Assembly: GCA_016871155.1 (NCBI GenBank) | Contig: VFZO01000021.1 | Coordinates: 1 to 41,884, forward strand | Source: Acidobacteriota bacterium | GTDB lineage: Bacteria > Acidobacteriota > Terriglobia > Bryobacterales > Bryobacteraceae | DNA: 41,884 nucleotides | Direction: 5' to 3' | Shown: positions 9,234 through 17,041 of the stretch, piece by piece | Position numbering within the stretch: the first letter of the stretch is position 1 | Layout: each line of letters opens with the position of its first letter | Translations under genes and position numbers: made by a program | The notes under the pieces: model-generated | Told to the model about the DNA's origin: nothing | Databases searched by the model: none | The model's input: the letters and a program-made list of their open reading frames with translations, nothing else

Positions 9234-10093
9234 AGCGCCGGCAGTTCATGCACCTCGCTTTCGCGCAGCCTTCCAGGGGCGTGCTGGTGCTGGCGGCTGA
9301 CGCCGAATGGCTCCTGTACGCGGGTGGCGCCGTGGCTGGCATGATCTCATCGGGAGCGGAGGCGCATCTCATCCGGATCGGGAACGACGAGAGGCAATCG
9401 TGGGACCTGCAGCCCGAGGAAACCGCGCTGCGGAATCGCCGGGAGAGCGAAGCCGCGGCCAGGATCCTGGGTATCCAGAGTGTGGTTTCGCTCGGCTTCC
9501 GCTCGTCGGAGTTGCGCGAGGTGCCGCACACTACCATGCGCGACCGGCTGATGATGCATATCCGGCGCCTTCGTCCCGGCGTTTTGTTCATTCCGAACCC
9601 CCACGCCGAACACGACCGGAATCTCGACCGCTACTATGCCGGCGCGGCGGCGGAAGATGCGTGGCACTGTGCGCGATTCGCGAATTTCCTGCCCGCCGCG
9701 TCGGATCACGGACTTGTGCCCTACATTGTCCCTGAAGTCTACTACTACGCTCCGCCTGTTGATCCTCGAAGGCGCGAACCAGAGAGCACGGCCACGTTCG
9801 TGCCGCAGCCGCTACAGGTCGACATCGGCGGCGCGTTCGCGCGGAAGCTCGAGGCGGCGCTGGCTCTCGAAACGATCAACCGCGACCGGGCGATGCGAGT
9901 GAAACAGACTCTCGCGGCGAGCGGCCAGCGATTGCGCGTGCTCGACAGTGTCGACGGCGCGGCGGCGCGGCGAATCGCCGAGGAGAACGTGCGTGGCTTG
10001 GCCCGGATCTGCGCCGAAGGAACTCCATTCTCACAAGCGGAAGAGTTCCGCTACGCGGGTATCGATTTCGGGATCCCTCGCGAGTACCGGTGA
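9230..10093 (+). CDS. PIG-L-like protein with degenerate zinc site 1
   Basis: 287 residues starting at ATG 9230, which overlaps the preceding stop (ATGA). The N-terminus MKRRQFMHLAFA is a very short basic leader, so export is uncertain. The fold signature is kept (VLVLAADAEWLLYAGG), but the HPDDE positions read A23-D24-A25-E26-W27, so the first zinc histidine and the general-base aspartate are absent. The usual DHR motif is replaced by EHDRNLDRYYAG. It shares VYYY and FLP motifs with the next gene, more than with the canonical copy. It may be a non-catalytic partner, an enzyme with altered chemistry, or a binding protein. The reading frame is fully intact, so it is not a simple pseudogene. 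Confidence 0.75.
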   Translation: MKRRQFMHLAFAQPSRGVLVLAADAEWLLYAGGAVAGMISSGAEAHLIRIGNDERQSWDLQPEETALRNRRESEAAARILGIQSVVSLGFRSSELREVPHTTMRDRLMMHIRRLRPGVLFIPNPHAEHDRNLDRYYAGAAAEDAWHCARFANFLPAASDHGLVPYIVPEVYYYAPPVDPRRREPESTATFVPQPLQVDIGGAFARKLEAALALETINRDRAMRVKQTLAASGQRLRVLDSVDGAAARRIAEENVRGLARICAEGTPFSQAEEFRYAGIDFGIPREYR

Positions 10094-10097
10094 CAAG

Positions 10098-10946
10098 ATG
10101 GCTGAGAAGATTTTATTGGCGATCACGGCGGGAGGGGGCGACTACATCATGGGCGCCGGCGGCACGATCGCGAAGTTCGTCGCCGAGGGCTATCGCGCGT
10201 ATGTGATCCAGGCCGGCAACGACGAAAAGAACTCAATCGGGCTCGGTCCGGCTGAAACGCGGCTTGCCAACAACGCGGATGCGGAGAAGGCTGCGCGCCT
10301 GCTGGGAGTCGCCGAGTTGTTCAACTTGAACAACAAGAGCGGCGAGTTGAGCCAACTGTCCAGCAACGAACTCCGCGCGCAGATGACGACTCTCATCCGC
10401 CACTACAAACCAGCGAAGCTGTTCATACCGGATCCGTTCATTCACTACGAGCCCGAGTGGGACCAATTCTGGACCGGCCGCGCGGCGGAAGAAACCAACT
10501 ACTCAAACGCCGGATATTTCCTTCCCGAACTGGCCAAGGCTGGGGTCGCCGGCCATAGTGTCGCCGAGACATACTATTACGCCGCCAGACGGCCCTATCG
10601 GCCGGGTGAGGGCGGTCACGGATCGGCGAAGTTCATGCCGGTCGATGTGTCGGCGGCTTTCGAACGGAAGGTGGAAGCGTTTCTCGTATTGCGGACTGCG
10701 AATCTTGCCTACGCCACTCACGTCAAGCAGCGGCTCGAGGCCGCCGGCAGACCGTCGCGGCGTCTGCTCCATCTCGATGCCGCGGCAGCGGACGGCCTGG
10801 CGCGCGCCCGTCTGGTCGAACTGGCGGAGACGATTGGACGCAAGCACGGACTCCGGTTCGGCGAAGAGTTCAACTATCACGGGACCGCGCCGGGTGAGAA
10901 GCAATCGCGGCCGCCATGGATATCCGAACGGGAGCGGCGCCGGTGA
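10098..10946 (+). CDS. PIG-L-like protein with degenerate zinc site 2
   Basis: 282 residues from ATG 10098, 4 nt after the previous stop. There is no signal peptide, so it is probably cytoplasmic. The N-terminal strand and glycine turn of PIG-L are kept (ILLAITAGGGDYIMGAGG), but HPDDE is G12-G13-G14-D15-Y16 and the histidine motif reads HYEPEWDQFW. Neither standard zinc histidine nor the general base remains. It is closest to the preceding gene (NYSNAGYFLPE, VAETYYYAARRP). The frame is open upstream to 9948, but that part is inside the previous gene. It ends the enolase/PIG-L run and faces the minus-strand operon with a 38-nt gap. Confidence 0.72.
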   Translation: MAEKILLAITAGGGDYIMGAGGTIAKFVAEGYRAYVIQAGNDEKNSIGLGPAETRLANNADAEKAARLLGVAELFNLNNKSGELSQLSSNELRAQMTTLIRHYKPAKLFIPDPFIHYEPEWDQFWTGRAAEETNYSNAGYFLPELAKAGVAGHSVAETYYYAARRPYRPGEGGHGSAKFMPVDVSAAFERKVEAFLVLRTANLAYATHVKQRLEAAGRPSRRLLHLDAAAADGLARARLVELAETIGRKHGLRFGEEFNYHGTAPGEKQSRPPWISERERRR

Positions 10947-10981
10947 AAAATGGCCCCGGCATGTAGCGAGCCGAGGCGGCC
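10946..10981 (-). terminator. Probable intrinsic terminator of the minus-strand operon
   Basis: Read on the minus strand, just after the stop of the last operon gene, GGCCGCCTCGGC (10981-10970) can pair with GCCGGGGCC (10960-10952) through a 9-nt loop and a small bulge. It is followed by ATTTTT (10951-10946). The T-run serves minus-strand transcription only. It lies between two convergent genes. Confidence 0.55.
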
Positions 10982-10984
10982 TCA

Positions 10985-12154
10985 CTAACCACGGGCGTGC
11001 TGCGACGTGGCTGGTCCCCGGTAGCGAACGGACAAATGCGGTGTGTCGACTGCGCGGCCACGTGACCGTAGTCCGCTCTCCATGATGCCGCTCACCAGCA
11101 GCGTGCGCTCCACCGGGTAGGGTGCCTTTCCTGTCTCAAACATTTCCGCGACTCTATGTGCCAGGCAGGCTGAATAGGTAACGTTGGGCTCCGGCGGCGT
11201 GAAAAACTGCGTGGAGAGGATACCCGCCCGGCCCTTGAGGCGGGCGGCGAAGGTGAAATCGGTGACCACGCCCCGCAGCATCAGGAGCGTGGTTTTTAGC
11301 CCGTCGTTCCGTTCGATGAGCCACGCCGAGGGGTTGCGGGCGATCTTCCTAAGTTGGCCTGAGCCCACCAGATCCTGTGGCCGCGCGTCTTCGCGGCTCA
11401 GGCCGGCCAGCGTGTCGCTGCGCGATAGCGCCGCCACGAGCAGATCGTTTGACCATGCCCCGGCATCCGCGGCCCGCCAGACCGCGTCGCCTTCCAGCAA
11501 CTCCACGCGACGCACGCCGCTTTCGCCACCCTTGCGCCGTTCGATCATGCACTGCATTCCTTCCAGCGCGTGGAAGTCGGTGTGGTCGTACCCGCCGAAA
11601 CCAACCGTCAGTGCCTCCTGCACCTCTGCTCCGTACGGCACGTCCACGTCAGGCAGGCGCCAGGTGACGGGGATCGAAGACCCGGCCAGCATCGGAAAAC
11701 CGAGGCGGCGCGACTGGTCCACCATCCACTTGGCCTTCTCGAAGCTGTAGGAGAGGTGCTTGTCGTTGTAGACGGGGACGGCACGGCCGTCTTTGTCGAA
11801 CACCTCCACGCACTGCTTGAAAAGCTCGTAGCGAGGGTACAGCTTCTGGCCGATGTCGTTCGTAGGATAGTCGCCGTGCTCTCCGATGATGAGCACCGCG
11901 TCCACGGCGAGCCTGTCGCCGCCGCGGCGCAACGCCCCGGCGATCGTGGGGTAGACGGGGAAACCGAACTCACGGGCGCGCGCCGCGCTGAGGTCGCCCT
12001 TCGGCTTCTGGTCGACATAAAGCGACACCACTTCGAGGTCCGGCTTTCGCCAGCGGCCTTCCCATGGATAGCCCTCGATGAGCCGGTCACCGATGTGCTG
12101 GCCGTGCGAGAGGTATTCGTAGATCGTGGCGACGATGGCAACGCGCTTGGGCAT
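10985..12154 (-). CDS. Uncharacterised Rossmann-like family protein, cytoplasmic copy
   Basis: 389 residues without a signal peptide (MPKRVAIVATIYEYLSHGQHIGDRL). It is a clear paralogue of the gene directly upstream. Shared blocks include QHI-DR, YPTIA-AL, GEHGDYP-N, QKLYPRYE-F, NDKHLS, AGSS-PVTWR, ERRKGGESGVR, PYPVERTLL and TPHL. The alternating hydrophobic N-terminal strands and the DAVLIIGEHGDYP…NDKHLS spacing recall the nucleotide-binding half of Gfo/Idh/MocA proteins, where a nucleotide-site loop and an EKP motif sit similarly. There is no classical GxGxxG, so I leave the family unnamed. Its ATG (12154) directly abuts the TAG of the upstream paralogue (12157-12155). It is last in the operon, followed by a probable terminator. 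Function unknown. Confidence 0.7.
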   Translation of the reverse strand: MPKRVAIVATIYEYLSHGQHIGDRLIEGYPWEGRWRKPDLEVVSLYVDQKPKGDLSAARAREFGFPVYPTIAGALRRGGDRLAVDAVLIIGEHGDYPTNDIGQKLYPRYELFKQCVEVFDKDGRAVPVYNDKHLSYSFEKAKWMVDQSRRLGFPMLAGSSIPVTWRLPDVDVPYGAEVQEALTVGFGGYDHTDFHALEGMQCMIERRKGGESGVRRVELLEGDAVWRAADAGAWSNDLLVAALSRSDTLAGLSREDARPQDLVGSGQLRKIARNPSAWLIERNDGLKTTLLMLRGVVTDFTFAARLKGRAGILSTQFFTPPEPNVTYSACLAHRVAEMFETGKAPYPVERTLLVSGIMESGLRSRGRAVDTPHLSVRYRGPATSQHARG

Positions 12155-13432
12155 CTATGTTCTCCAGAAAGTGCTCTCTTTCGGCGCCGTGTAGGACACG
12201 TTTTCAAGGTGCGGCGTCGCCATCGGCTTGTCGCGTTGATAGAGGCTTTCGACGCCGGCTGCGGTGAGACCGGTGGTCAGCAACGTTCGCTCCACCGGAT
12301 AGGACGGCTTGCCAGTCAGAAACATCTTCTCCACGTTGTTCACCTGAGGCGAGAAGAAATTGGCCAAGCTGGCGTACTTCGGAGGCATGGGTAGGTACAT
12401 TTGCGTGGAAAGCGGCTGCTTGCGGCCATCAATGCGCGCGGCGAAACAGAAATCGCCCACAACGCCGGGCAGGGCCACGATGGAAGACCGGAGCCCGTCG
12501 GTGTGTTCCACGACGTAGGCGTAGGGGTCGTTGGCCATCCGCTTCATCGCGTCCAGGGTGGGGAAGACATGATTGAATCCCGGGCGCGAAGGCTTCAACT
12601 GGTGACTCCGGCACATCGCCGCCTCCATCAGTTCGCGAGACCATGCGCCCTCGTCGAGTGCTTTCCAGAAGTTGTCGCCGCGGTAGGCGCGCACGCTCCG
12701 AACTCCGCTCTCTCCCCCTTTCCGCCGTTCGGTCATGCATTGCAGCGTCTCGAACGCATGGATGTCGCCGCCGTCGATCCACCCGCCGAAAACGCAAAGT
12801 GCTTCCCGCACGGGCGCGCCGTAAGGCATGTCGATCGACGGCGTGCGCCAAGTGACCGGGAGGCTCGAACCTGCCATAACCGGAAATCCGATGCGCCGGC
12901 TGGTGTCGTACATATCGCGCGCCCACTCCCATTTCCACGACAGATGCTTGTCGTTGAACAGGGGCGCACCGCGGCCGGAGGCTTCGAACACTTTCACGAT
13001 TTCCCGGAAGAACTCGTAGCGCGGGTAGAGTTTCTGGCGTTTCTCGTTGTCCGGATAGTCTCCGTGCTCGCCGATGAGCAGCACCCCGTCCACGGCCAGT
13101 TTGCTTCCGCCGAGGGTCAACGCATCGGCGATGGTGGGGTAGATTTTCATCACCGGGAACTCCCGCGCGCGCGAACGGCTGAGGTCGTTCTCCTTCACTT
13201 GGTCGACCCACAACGAAACCAGATCCATTTCCGGTTTGTGGTGAGCTCCGTTCCACCCATAGCCGATCAGAAACCGGTCGCAGATGTGCTGCGCGTGGGC
13301 GTACTTGTGATAGGTGGTGGCGATGGCGGCGATCTTCGGCCGGCGCTTGGTCGATTGCTGGGCAGCAAGCAGCGCGGGCGCGGCGGCACCGGCGATCACG
13401 AGGCGGCGGCGTGTAATGGCAGGTTGTTGCAT
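12155..13432 (-). CDS. Uncharacterised Rossmann-like family protein, exported copy
   Basis: 425 residues from ATG 13432, which has AGGAT at a good distance; an in-frame ATG at 13450 is an alternative. Unlike the downstream paralogue it has a twin-arginine leader (ITRRRLVIAGAAAPALLAAQ). The two proteins share the blocks QHI-DR, YPTIA-AL, GEHGDYP-N, QKLYPRYE-F, NDKHLS, PVTWR, ERRKGGESGVR and PYPVERTLL. The conserved His, Asp, Glu and Lys residues in GEHGDYP, NDKHLS and ERRKGGESG look like functional rather than structural conservation. About 80 nt separate it from the reductase gene upstream, the largest internal gap in this operon. I do not recognise a characterised homologue. Confidence 0.7.
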   Translation of the reverse strand: MQQPAITRRRLVIAGAAAPALLAAQQSTKRRPKIAAIATTYHKYAHAQHICDRFLIGYGWNGAHHKPEMDLVSLWVDQVKENDLSRSRAREFPVMKIYPTIADALTLGGSKLAVDGVLLIGEHGDYPDNEKRQKLYPRYEFFREIVKVFEASGRGAPLFNDKHLSWKWEWARDMYDTSRRIGFPVMAGSSLPVTWRTPSIDMPYGAPVREALCVFGGWIDGGDIHAFETLQCMTERRKGGESGVRSVRAYRGDNFWKALDEGAWSRELMEAAMCRSHQLKPSRPGFNHVFPTLDAMKRMANDPYAYVVEHTDGLRSSIVALPGVVGDFCFAARIDGRKQPLSTQMYLPMPPKYASLANFFSPQVNNVEKMFLTGKPSYPVERTLLTTGLTAAGVESLYQRDKPMATPHLENVSYTAPKESTFWRT

Positions 13433-13512
13433 TGGATCCTGAGACGTCATGGTACTCGATTGGCGGCGCTGCGCGTCCAGCACGCGGCGAGCGAGCACAC
13501 GGTCATCACTCG

Positions 13513-14361
13513 CTATGGCGCGACCTGGATCGGATCGTGCCGGATTTGCGATTTCTGAATCCCCTTCGCCTCAGCGACCTTTACCGTCTCCTGCATCATC
13601 CGCGGCGAGCCGGCGATGAGCACGTCCGCGTCCAACGTGTCCGGGAAGTGCTTATCGAGGACCGCGTTGATGAAGCCTGTAGCGCCGGTCCACTGATCTT
13701 GGGGCGCCGGATCCGACAACGCCGGAATATAAATGAAGTTCGAGTGTTTGGCGGCCCAGCGGCGGAACTGAGCGTCGAGGATGAGGTCGCGCCTCTGCCG
13801 CGCGCCGAAGAACAGGCACACCTTGCGCCTCTTGTGGCTCTTGGTGCGGAACCAGTGATCGAGAAGTCCGGCCAAAGGCGCGACGCCGGTGCCGCCGGCG
13901 ACGAGGACGATCGCGCGGCTGGCGTCGCTTGCTCCGGTTTTGGCCAGGCTACCGATGCCGTCGCTCACCTCCAGCGAGTCTCCGGGCTTCAACTCGGTGT
14001 GGATGTAGGTCGACGTGATGCCGGGCGGCACGTCGCGATTCGGTGGAGGGCCTGCGAGTTGAACGATGATCTCGGCGACGGGCAGGCGCTTGGGGCTCGA
14101 TGCGAAAGAGTACGGACGCGCCACCTCGCGATGGCTGGTTTTGTACTTCGCGTTCCAAGCTTCGACAAAAGTCTTCGGGATGCGGACCAAGGCGAACTGC
14201 CCGGCCTCGAAGCGATAGTCGCGCGGCATCCGGAGCCGGACGCGCTTGACGTTTGGCGAAAGCGATTCAACCGCGGCCACCTTTGCGGTGGCGTAGTGGC
14301 GCTGCGCCGCCAGTTGGGTAACGGATACGGCAACCAGCAGGCACGCGCGGCCGAGTATCAC
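13513..14361 (-). CDS. Leader-bearing FAD/NAD(P) oxidoreductase (ferredoxin-NADP reductase superfamily)
   Basis: 282 residues from GTG 14361, which overlaps the stop of the upstream Gfo/Idh/MocA gene by 4 nt (GTGA). The N-terminus MILGRACLLVAVSVTQLAAQ looks like a cleavable Sec signal. The FAD-binding motif is R82-P-Y-S85 (ARPYSFASSP) and the nucleotide-binding glycine turn is GGTGVAPL (from residue 156). FFGARQRRDL and IAGSPRMMQ are further superfamily features. There is no 2Fe-2S domain or other redox-partner domain. Proteins of this fold move electrons between NAD(P)H and a one-electron carrier and usually work in the cytoplasm, so a secretion leader is odd. The leader could instead act as a membrane anchor. 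Confidence 0.78.
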   Translation of the reverse strand: MILGRACLLVAVSVTQLAAQRHYATAKVAAVESLSPNVKRVRLRMPRDYRFEAGQFALVRIPKTFVEAWNAKYKTSHREVARPYSFASSPKRLPVAEIIVQLAGPPPNRDVPPGITSTYIHTELKPGDSLEVSDGIGSLAKTGASDASRAIVLVAGGTGVAPLAGLLDHWFRTKSHKRRKVCLFFGARQRRDLILDAQFRRWAAKHSNFIYIPALSDPAPQDQWTGATGFINAVLDKHFPDTLDADVLIAGSPRMMQETVKVAEAKGIQKSQIRHDPIQVAP

Positions 14362-15572
14362 TGCGTCTCTCCCGATGCGTCCGTGGCAGACTGCGGACTG
14401 CCTACCGCGTCTCCGCCCAGCCAGCGATAGGCTGTGGGCATCAGTGCCAGCGAGCGGTCTTTCAGTGGAAGCGCAACGGGACCGCCCTCCTTGCCCGCGG
14501 ACAGCTTGCTGGCGATCGCCACTTCGAGCGACTGGCGGAGGTCATGGCCGGAAACGAAAAGAGATGACGACGGCCGGCCCAAGTGGACCGCGTCGACGAA
14601 GGACCGGATCGAGGCAACCAGGTAATCGTCACCTTCCCGCAGTGGAGGCTTGTCGAGTACGTGCCGCCAGGGAAACGCCGGGTAGGCCGGATCTACTTCG
14701 CGGCGGGCGCCATCGCGAGCGATCTCGAAGACCCGTGGTGCGTTCCACGACCAGCGAATCGCCCCGCGTTCAGTATTCACCTGCACTCCGCTGAAGGGCT
14801 CGCGATCGGCGAAGACGCTGCACTCGATCCCGGTGGAGAGACGCCATCGGCCGTTGATCATGAGTCCCTGGTCGCTCTCCTGCGCAAGCGTCTTGGCGGG
14901 AAATCCCCATGTCTCAACCTGGGCAACGTCAGCCGAGGTAAGCAGGCGCAGTACGGCTACGTGTTGGCATCCGCCGCCGGAGATTTCGCCGCCGAATCCC
15001 ATCACCGTCGCGCTGGTGATCCGGCCGTAGCGGCCTTGCCGAAGGCGTTGCGCGGCCACCTGCGTCTGCCAACGGGCGCGCTGCAGATTGCCACCGGCGA
15101 AGACGATCTTCCGGCGCGCGCAGGCGTCCACCATGGCGTCCGCGTTGGCGAGACTGGCCGCGATCGGCTTGTCGGTAGCGATGCCCTTGACGCCCGCTTC
15201 GGCGGCCGCAATAACGGCGTCGTGCATGAACTTGGTTGGTGTGATGATGGCGACGAGGTCGAGTTTCTCGGCGCGCACCATGGCTGGAGCATCCTTGAAC
15301 AGAGCCCCCACCTGGAAGCGCTCGCCCACCACCTTCCGCCGCTCGTCGTTCCACTCGGCAATGGCCGCAAGTTCCGTATCCGGAAGGCGGCGGTAGACTT
15401 CGGCGAAGTACTGCCCCATTCGCCCGCATCCCACGATTCCCACGCGCAGCTTCTTGCGTCCGGCTGCCTGCTCCGGTGTAGTGAGGAGCGGTGGCTCAGG
15501 CGCCGCAGTCAGGGGCGCAGCCGCCGAGCAAAGCATGAGTGACCGCCTCGTCATTACCCTTGAAGTATACAT
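14358..15572 (-). CDS. Gfo/Idh/MocA family oxidoreductase, exported
   Basis: 404 residues. ATG 15572 shares one base with the upstream stop (TAATG) and has AAAGGG seven bases upstream, so it is preferred over the ATG at 15554. A twin-arginine leader (MTRRSLMLCSAAAPLTAAP) precedes a Rossmann fold with VGIVGCGRMG and the motif TDKPIA (usually EKP). SGGGCQHVAVLRLL lies where the catalytic histidine helix is expected. Family members are NAD(P)-dependent sugar or polyol oxidoreductases. Exported relatives such as Zymomonas glucose-fructose oxidoreductase carry the cofactor through Tat. The gene is coupled on both sides to glycosidase-like B and the reductase. Substrate unknown. Confidence 0.82.
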   Translation of the reverse strand: MYTSRVMTRRSLMLCSAAAPLTAAPEPPLLTTPEQAAGRKKLRVGIVGCGRMGQYFAEVYRRLPDTELAAIAEWNDERRKVVGERFQVGALFKDAPAMVRAEKLDLVAIITPTKFMHDAVIAAAEAGVKGIATDKPIAASLANADAMVDACARRKIVFAGGNLQRARWQTQVAAQRLRQGRYGRITSATVMGFGGEISGGGCQHVAVLRLLTSADVAQVETWGFPAKTLAQESDQGLMINGRWRLSTGIECSVFADREPFSGVQVNTERGAIRWSWNAPRVFEIARDGARREVDPAYPAFPWRHVLDKPPLREGDDYLVASIRSFVDAVHLGRPSSSLFVSGHDLRQSLEVAIASKLSAGKEGGPVALPLKDRSLALMPTAYRWLGGDAVGSPQSATDASGETQ

Positions 15573-17041
15573 TATTGTCCCTTTGACCATGGCGTCTTAG
15601 GACGTTCGAATACCGATCCCGGAAGTGCGTATTCGAGAGCCAACTCCACCTGCTCGACGGTAATGCCGCCCTCGAGCCCCTCGGGCCGCCGCGCGAGCGT
15701 GACTTCGAGCATGTTTTCTCCCCGGCGTGGCCGGATGCGGGTGAGCGAATAGTCGAGCCAACAGAACTCGTAGCGATGGCTCGTGCGGCGAACAGGCTCG
15801 GCTTCGAGGCTCGAGCCGTTGAGGCGGACACTGAGCGAATCCTGCCCGGTGAGATTGAGGACCTTCAAGAGCAGCCGGACCGACCGCACTCGCGCGGAGG
15901 AGCAGTCATCGGAGACATGGAGCGGAATCCGGACCGGAGCGGACGGATCGGCTTTGGCGATGACGGCGGGCAGCGGCTGATCATAGCCGAGCTTGGCGGC
16001 ATCGGGTTCGCGATGCGCGACGATGTAGTGCTTGTCGCGATCGCGCACCGCGGCTGGATCGCCGATATCGGTGAGGAAAGACTTCTCGGCGTCCCGCAGC
16101 GGCCAGCGGAACCACGGCGCCACGATCAGTCCATCGGCGCCTTTGGTCCAGAAGTTGGCGATGGCCGCACGCAGCATGGCCGGAGAGGCGTGTTCTTCCT
16201 TGCGAAGATAGAACGGCTGGATGACCGGGTAGATCTCCGCGCCCGTTCCGCGCGCGGCGCTCACCAGGGACTGGAAGGGGAGGTTGGGGTCGAGTTGATG
16301 GAAGCCGTAGAACATCGGAGCCGCGTAGTCGATGTAGCGCTTGGAGATCCATTCGTCCACGTTGAGCCCAAGCGATCGGTTCAACGCGACGGAAGGAAAG
16401 ACGCGCGCGCCAACGAGGCGGCCGTTCCCCTTGGCCCGAATCATGGCCGAGATCTCGCGCACGTACTGCGTCATCGTCGCGGCGTGCCGCAGCGCCTCGT
16501 CCGGCGGAAAGTAGTGGGGGATGTAGGCGAAGTCGAGTTCGACGCCTTCCACCGGATAGCCCGCAAGTTCCTCGAGCCACGAGAAACGGAGGTCGCGCGT
16601 CGCTTTCTGGGAAAAATCGGTGTTCGATCCCTTCGGTCCGCCACCCATGCGCATGCTCACGATGAAATCGAGCCCCTTATCGTGAGCGCGATCCATGACC
16701 ACTCGCAGCGGATCGAGGCCACGATCGATGAGGCTTTGCATGTTGTACCAGGCGCGCCAGGCCAGCGCACTCGTGTAGGGGCGGCTTTCCGAGAACGCGC
16801 GAACCGCCACTTTCGTACGACTGAACAGTCCGCCCGTTTCAACGCCATAGATCAGCGTGTTTACTGCGGTGCCGAGCAACTCGTCCACCGGACGCCAGGA
16901 ATCCTCATCGCTCATCGGCGGGTCGAAGGAGTAGAGGTAGAAGTGGCGGGCGTCGTTGAAGTACATCGTGCGCCGCTTTTTCGGCGCCGCCGACGCACCA
17001 ACCGCCGCCGCTCCCGCGAGAAACTCTCTGCGGCCGATCAT
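15572..17041 (-). CDS. Exported TIM-barrel protein B, putative glycoside hydrolase
   Basis: 489 residues from ATG 17041, which overlaps the stop of the enolase-superfamily gene (ATGA). The leader is twin-arginine (IGRREFLAGAAAVGASAAP). The barrel contains YPVEGVELDF (E168, D170), and the C-terminal beta domain has VRLNGSSLE and NMLEVTLARRPEG. It is most similar to copy C (25247-26938). Both share YFND-/FYHDGRH-type openings, a VDELLGT/VDELVGT block, SLIDRGLDPLRVVMDRAH against MLIDSGHDPLRVVCDRAH, and the barrel motif. The combination suggests a secreted glycosidase or related carbohydrate-active enzyme. There is no direct evidence for the bond cleaved. Confidence 0.65.
   Translation of the reverse strand: MIGRREFLAGAAAVGASAAPKKRRTMYFNDARHFYLYSFDPPMSDEDSWRPVDELLGTAVNTLIYGVETGGLFSRTKVAVRAFSESRPYTSALAWRAWYNMQSLIDRGLDPLRVVMDRAHDKGLDFIVSMRMGGGPKGSNTDFSQKATRDLRFSWLEELAGYPVEGVELDFAYIPHYFPPDEALRHAATMTQYVREISAMIRAKGNGRLVGARVFPSVALNRSLGLNVDEWISKRYIDYAAPMFYGFHQLDPNLPFQSLVSAARGTGAEIYPVIQPFYLRKEEHASPAMLRAAIANFWTKGADGLIVAPWFRWPLRDAEKSFLTDIGDPAAVRDRDKHYIVAHREPDAAKLGYDQPLPAVIAKADPSAPVRIPLHVSDDCSSARVRSVRLLLKVLNLTGQDSLSVRLNGSSLEAEPVRRTSHRYEFCWLDYSLTRIRPRRGENMLEVTLARRPEGLEGGITVEQVELALEYALPGSVFERPKTPWSKGQ

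Noticed and set aside
9230..10946. Treating the two degenerate PIG-L copies as pseudogenes
   Set aside because: Both frames are full length, tightly coupled and similar to each other, which fits maintained genes rather than decay.
15565..15570. GTATAC near the start of the Gfo/Idh/MocA gene, resembling the promoter element
   Set aside because: With the TAATG start at 15572 these bases are codons 2-3 of the gene, and the full TGTATACAAG decamer is absent. GTATAC also occurs inside several genes (for example near 2476, 8973, 23752, 24247 and 32305).
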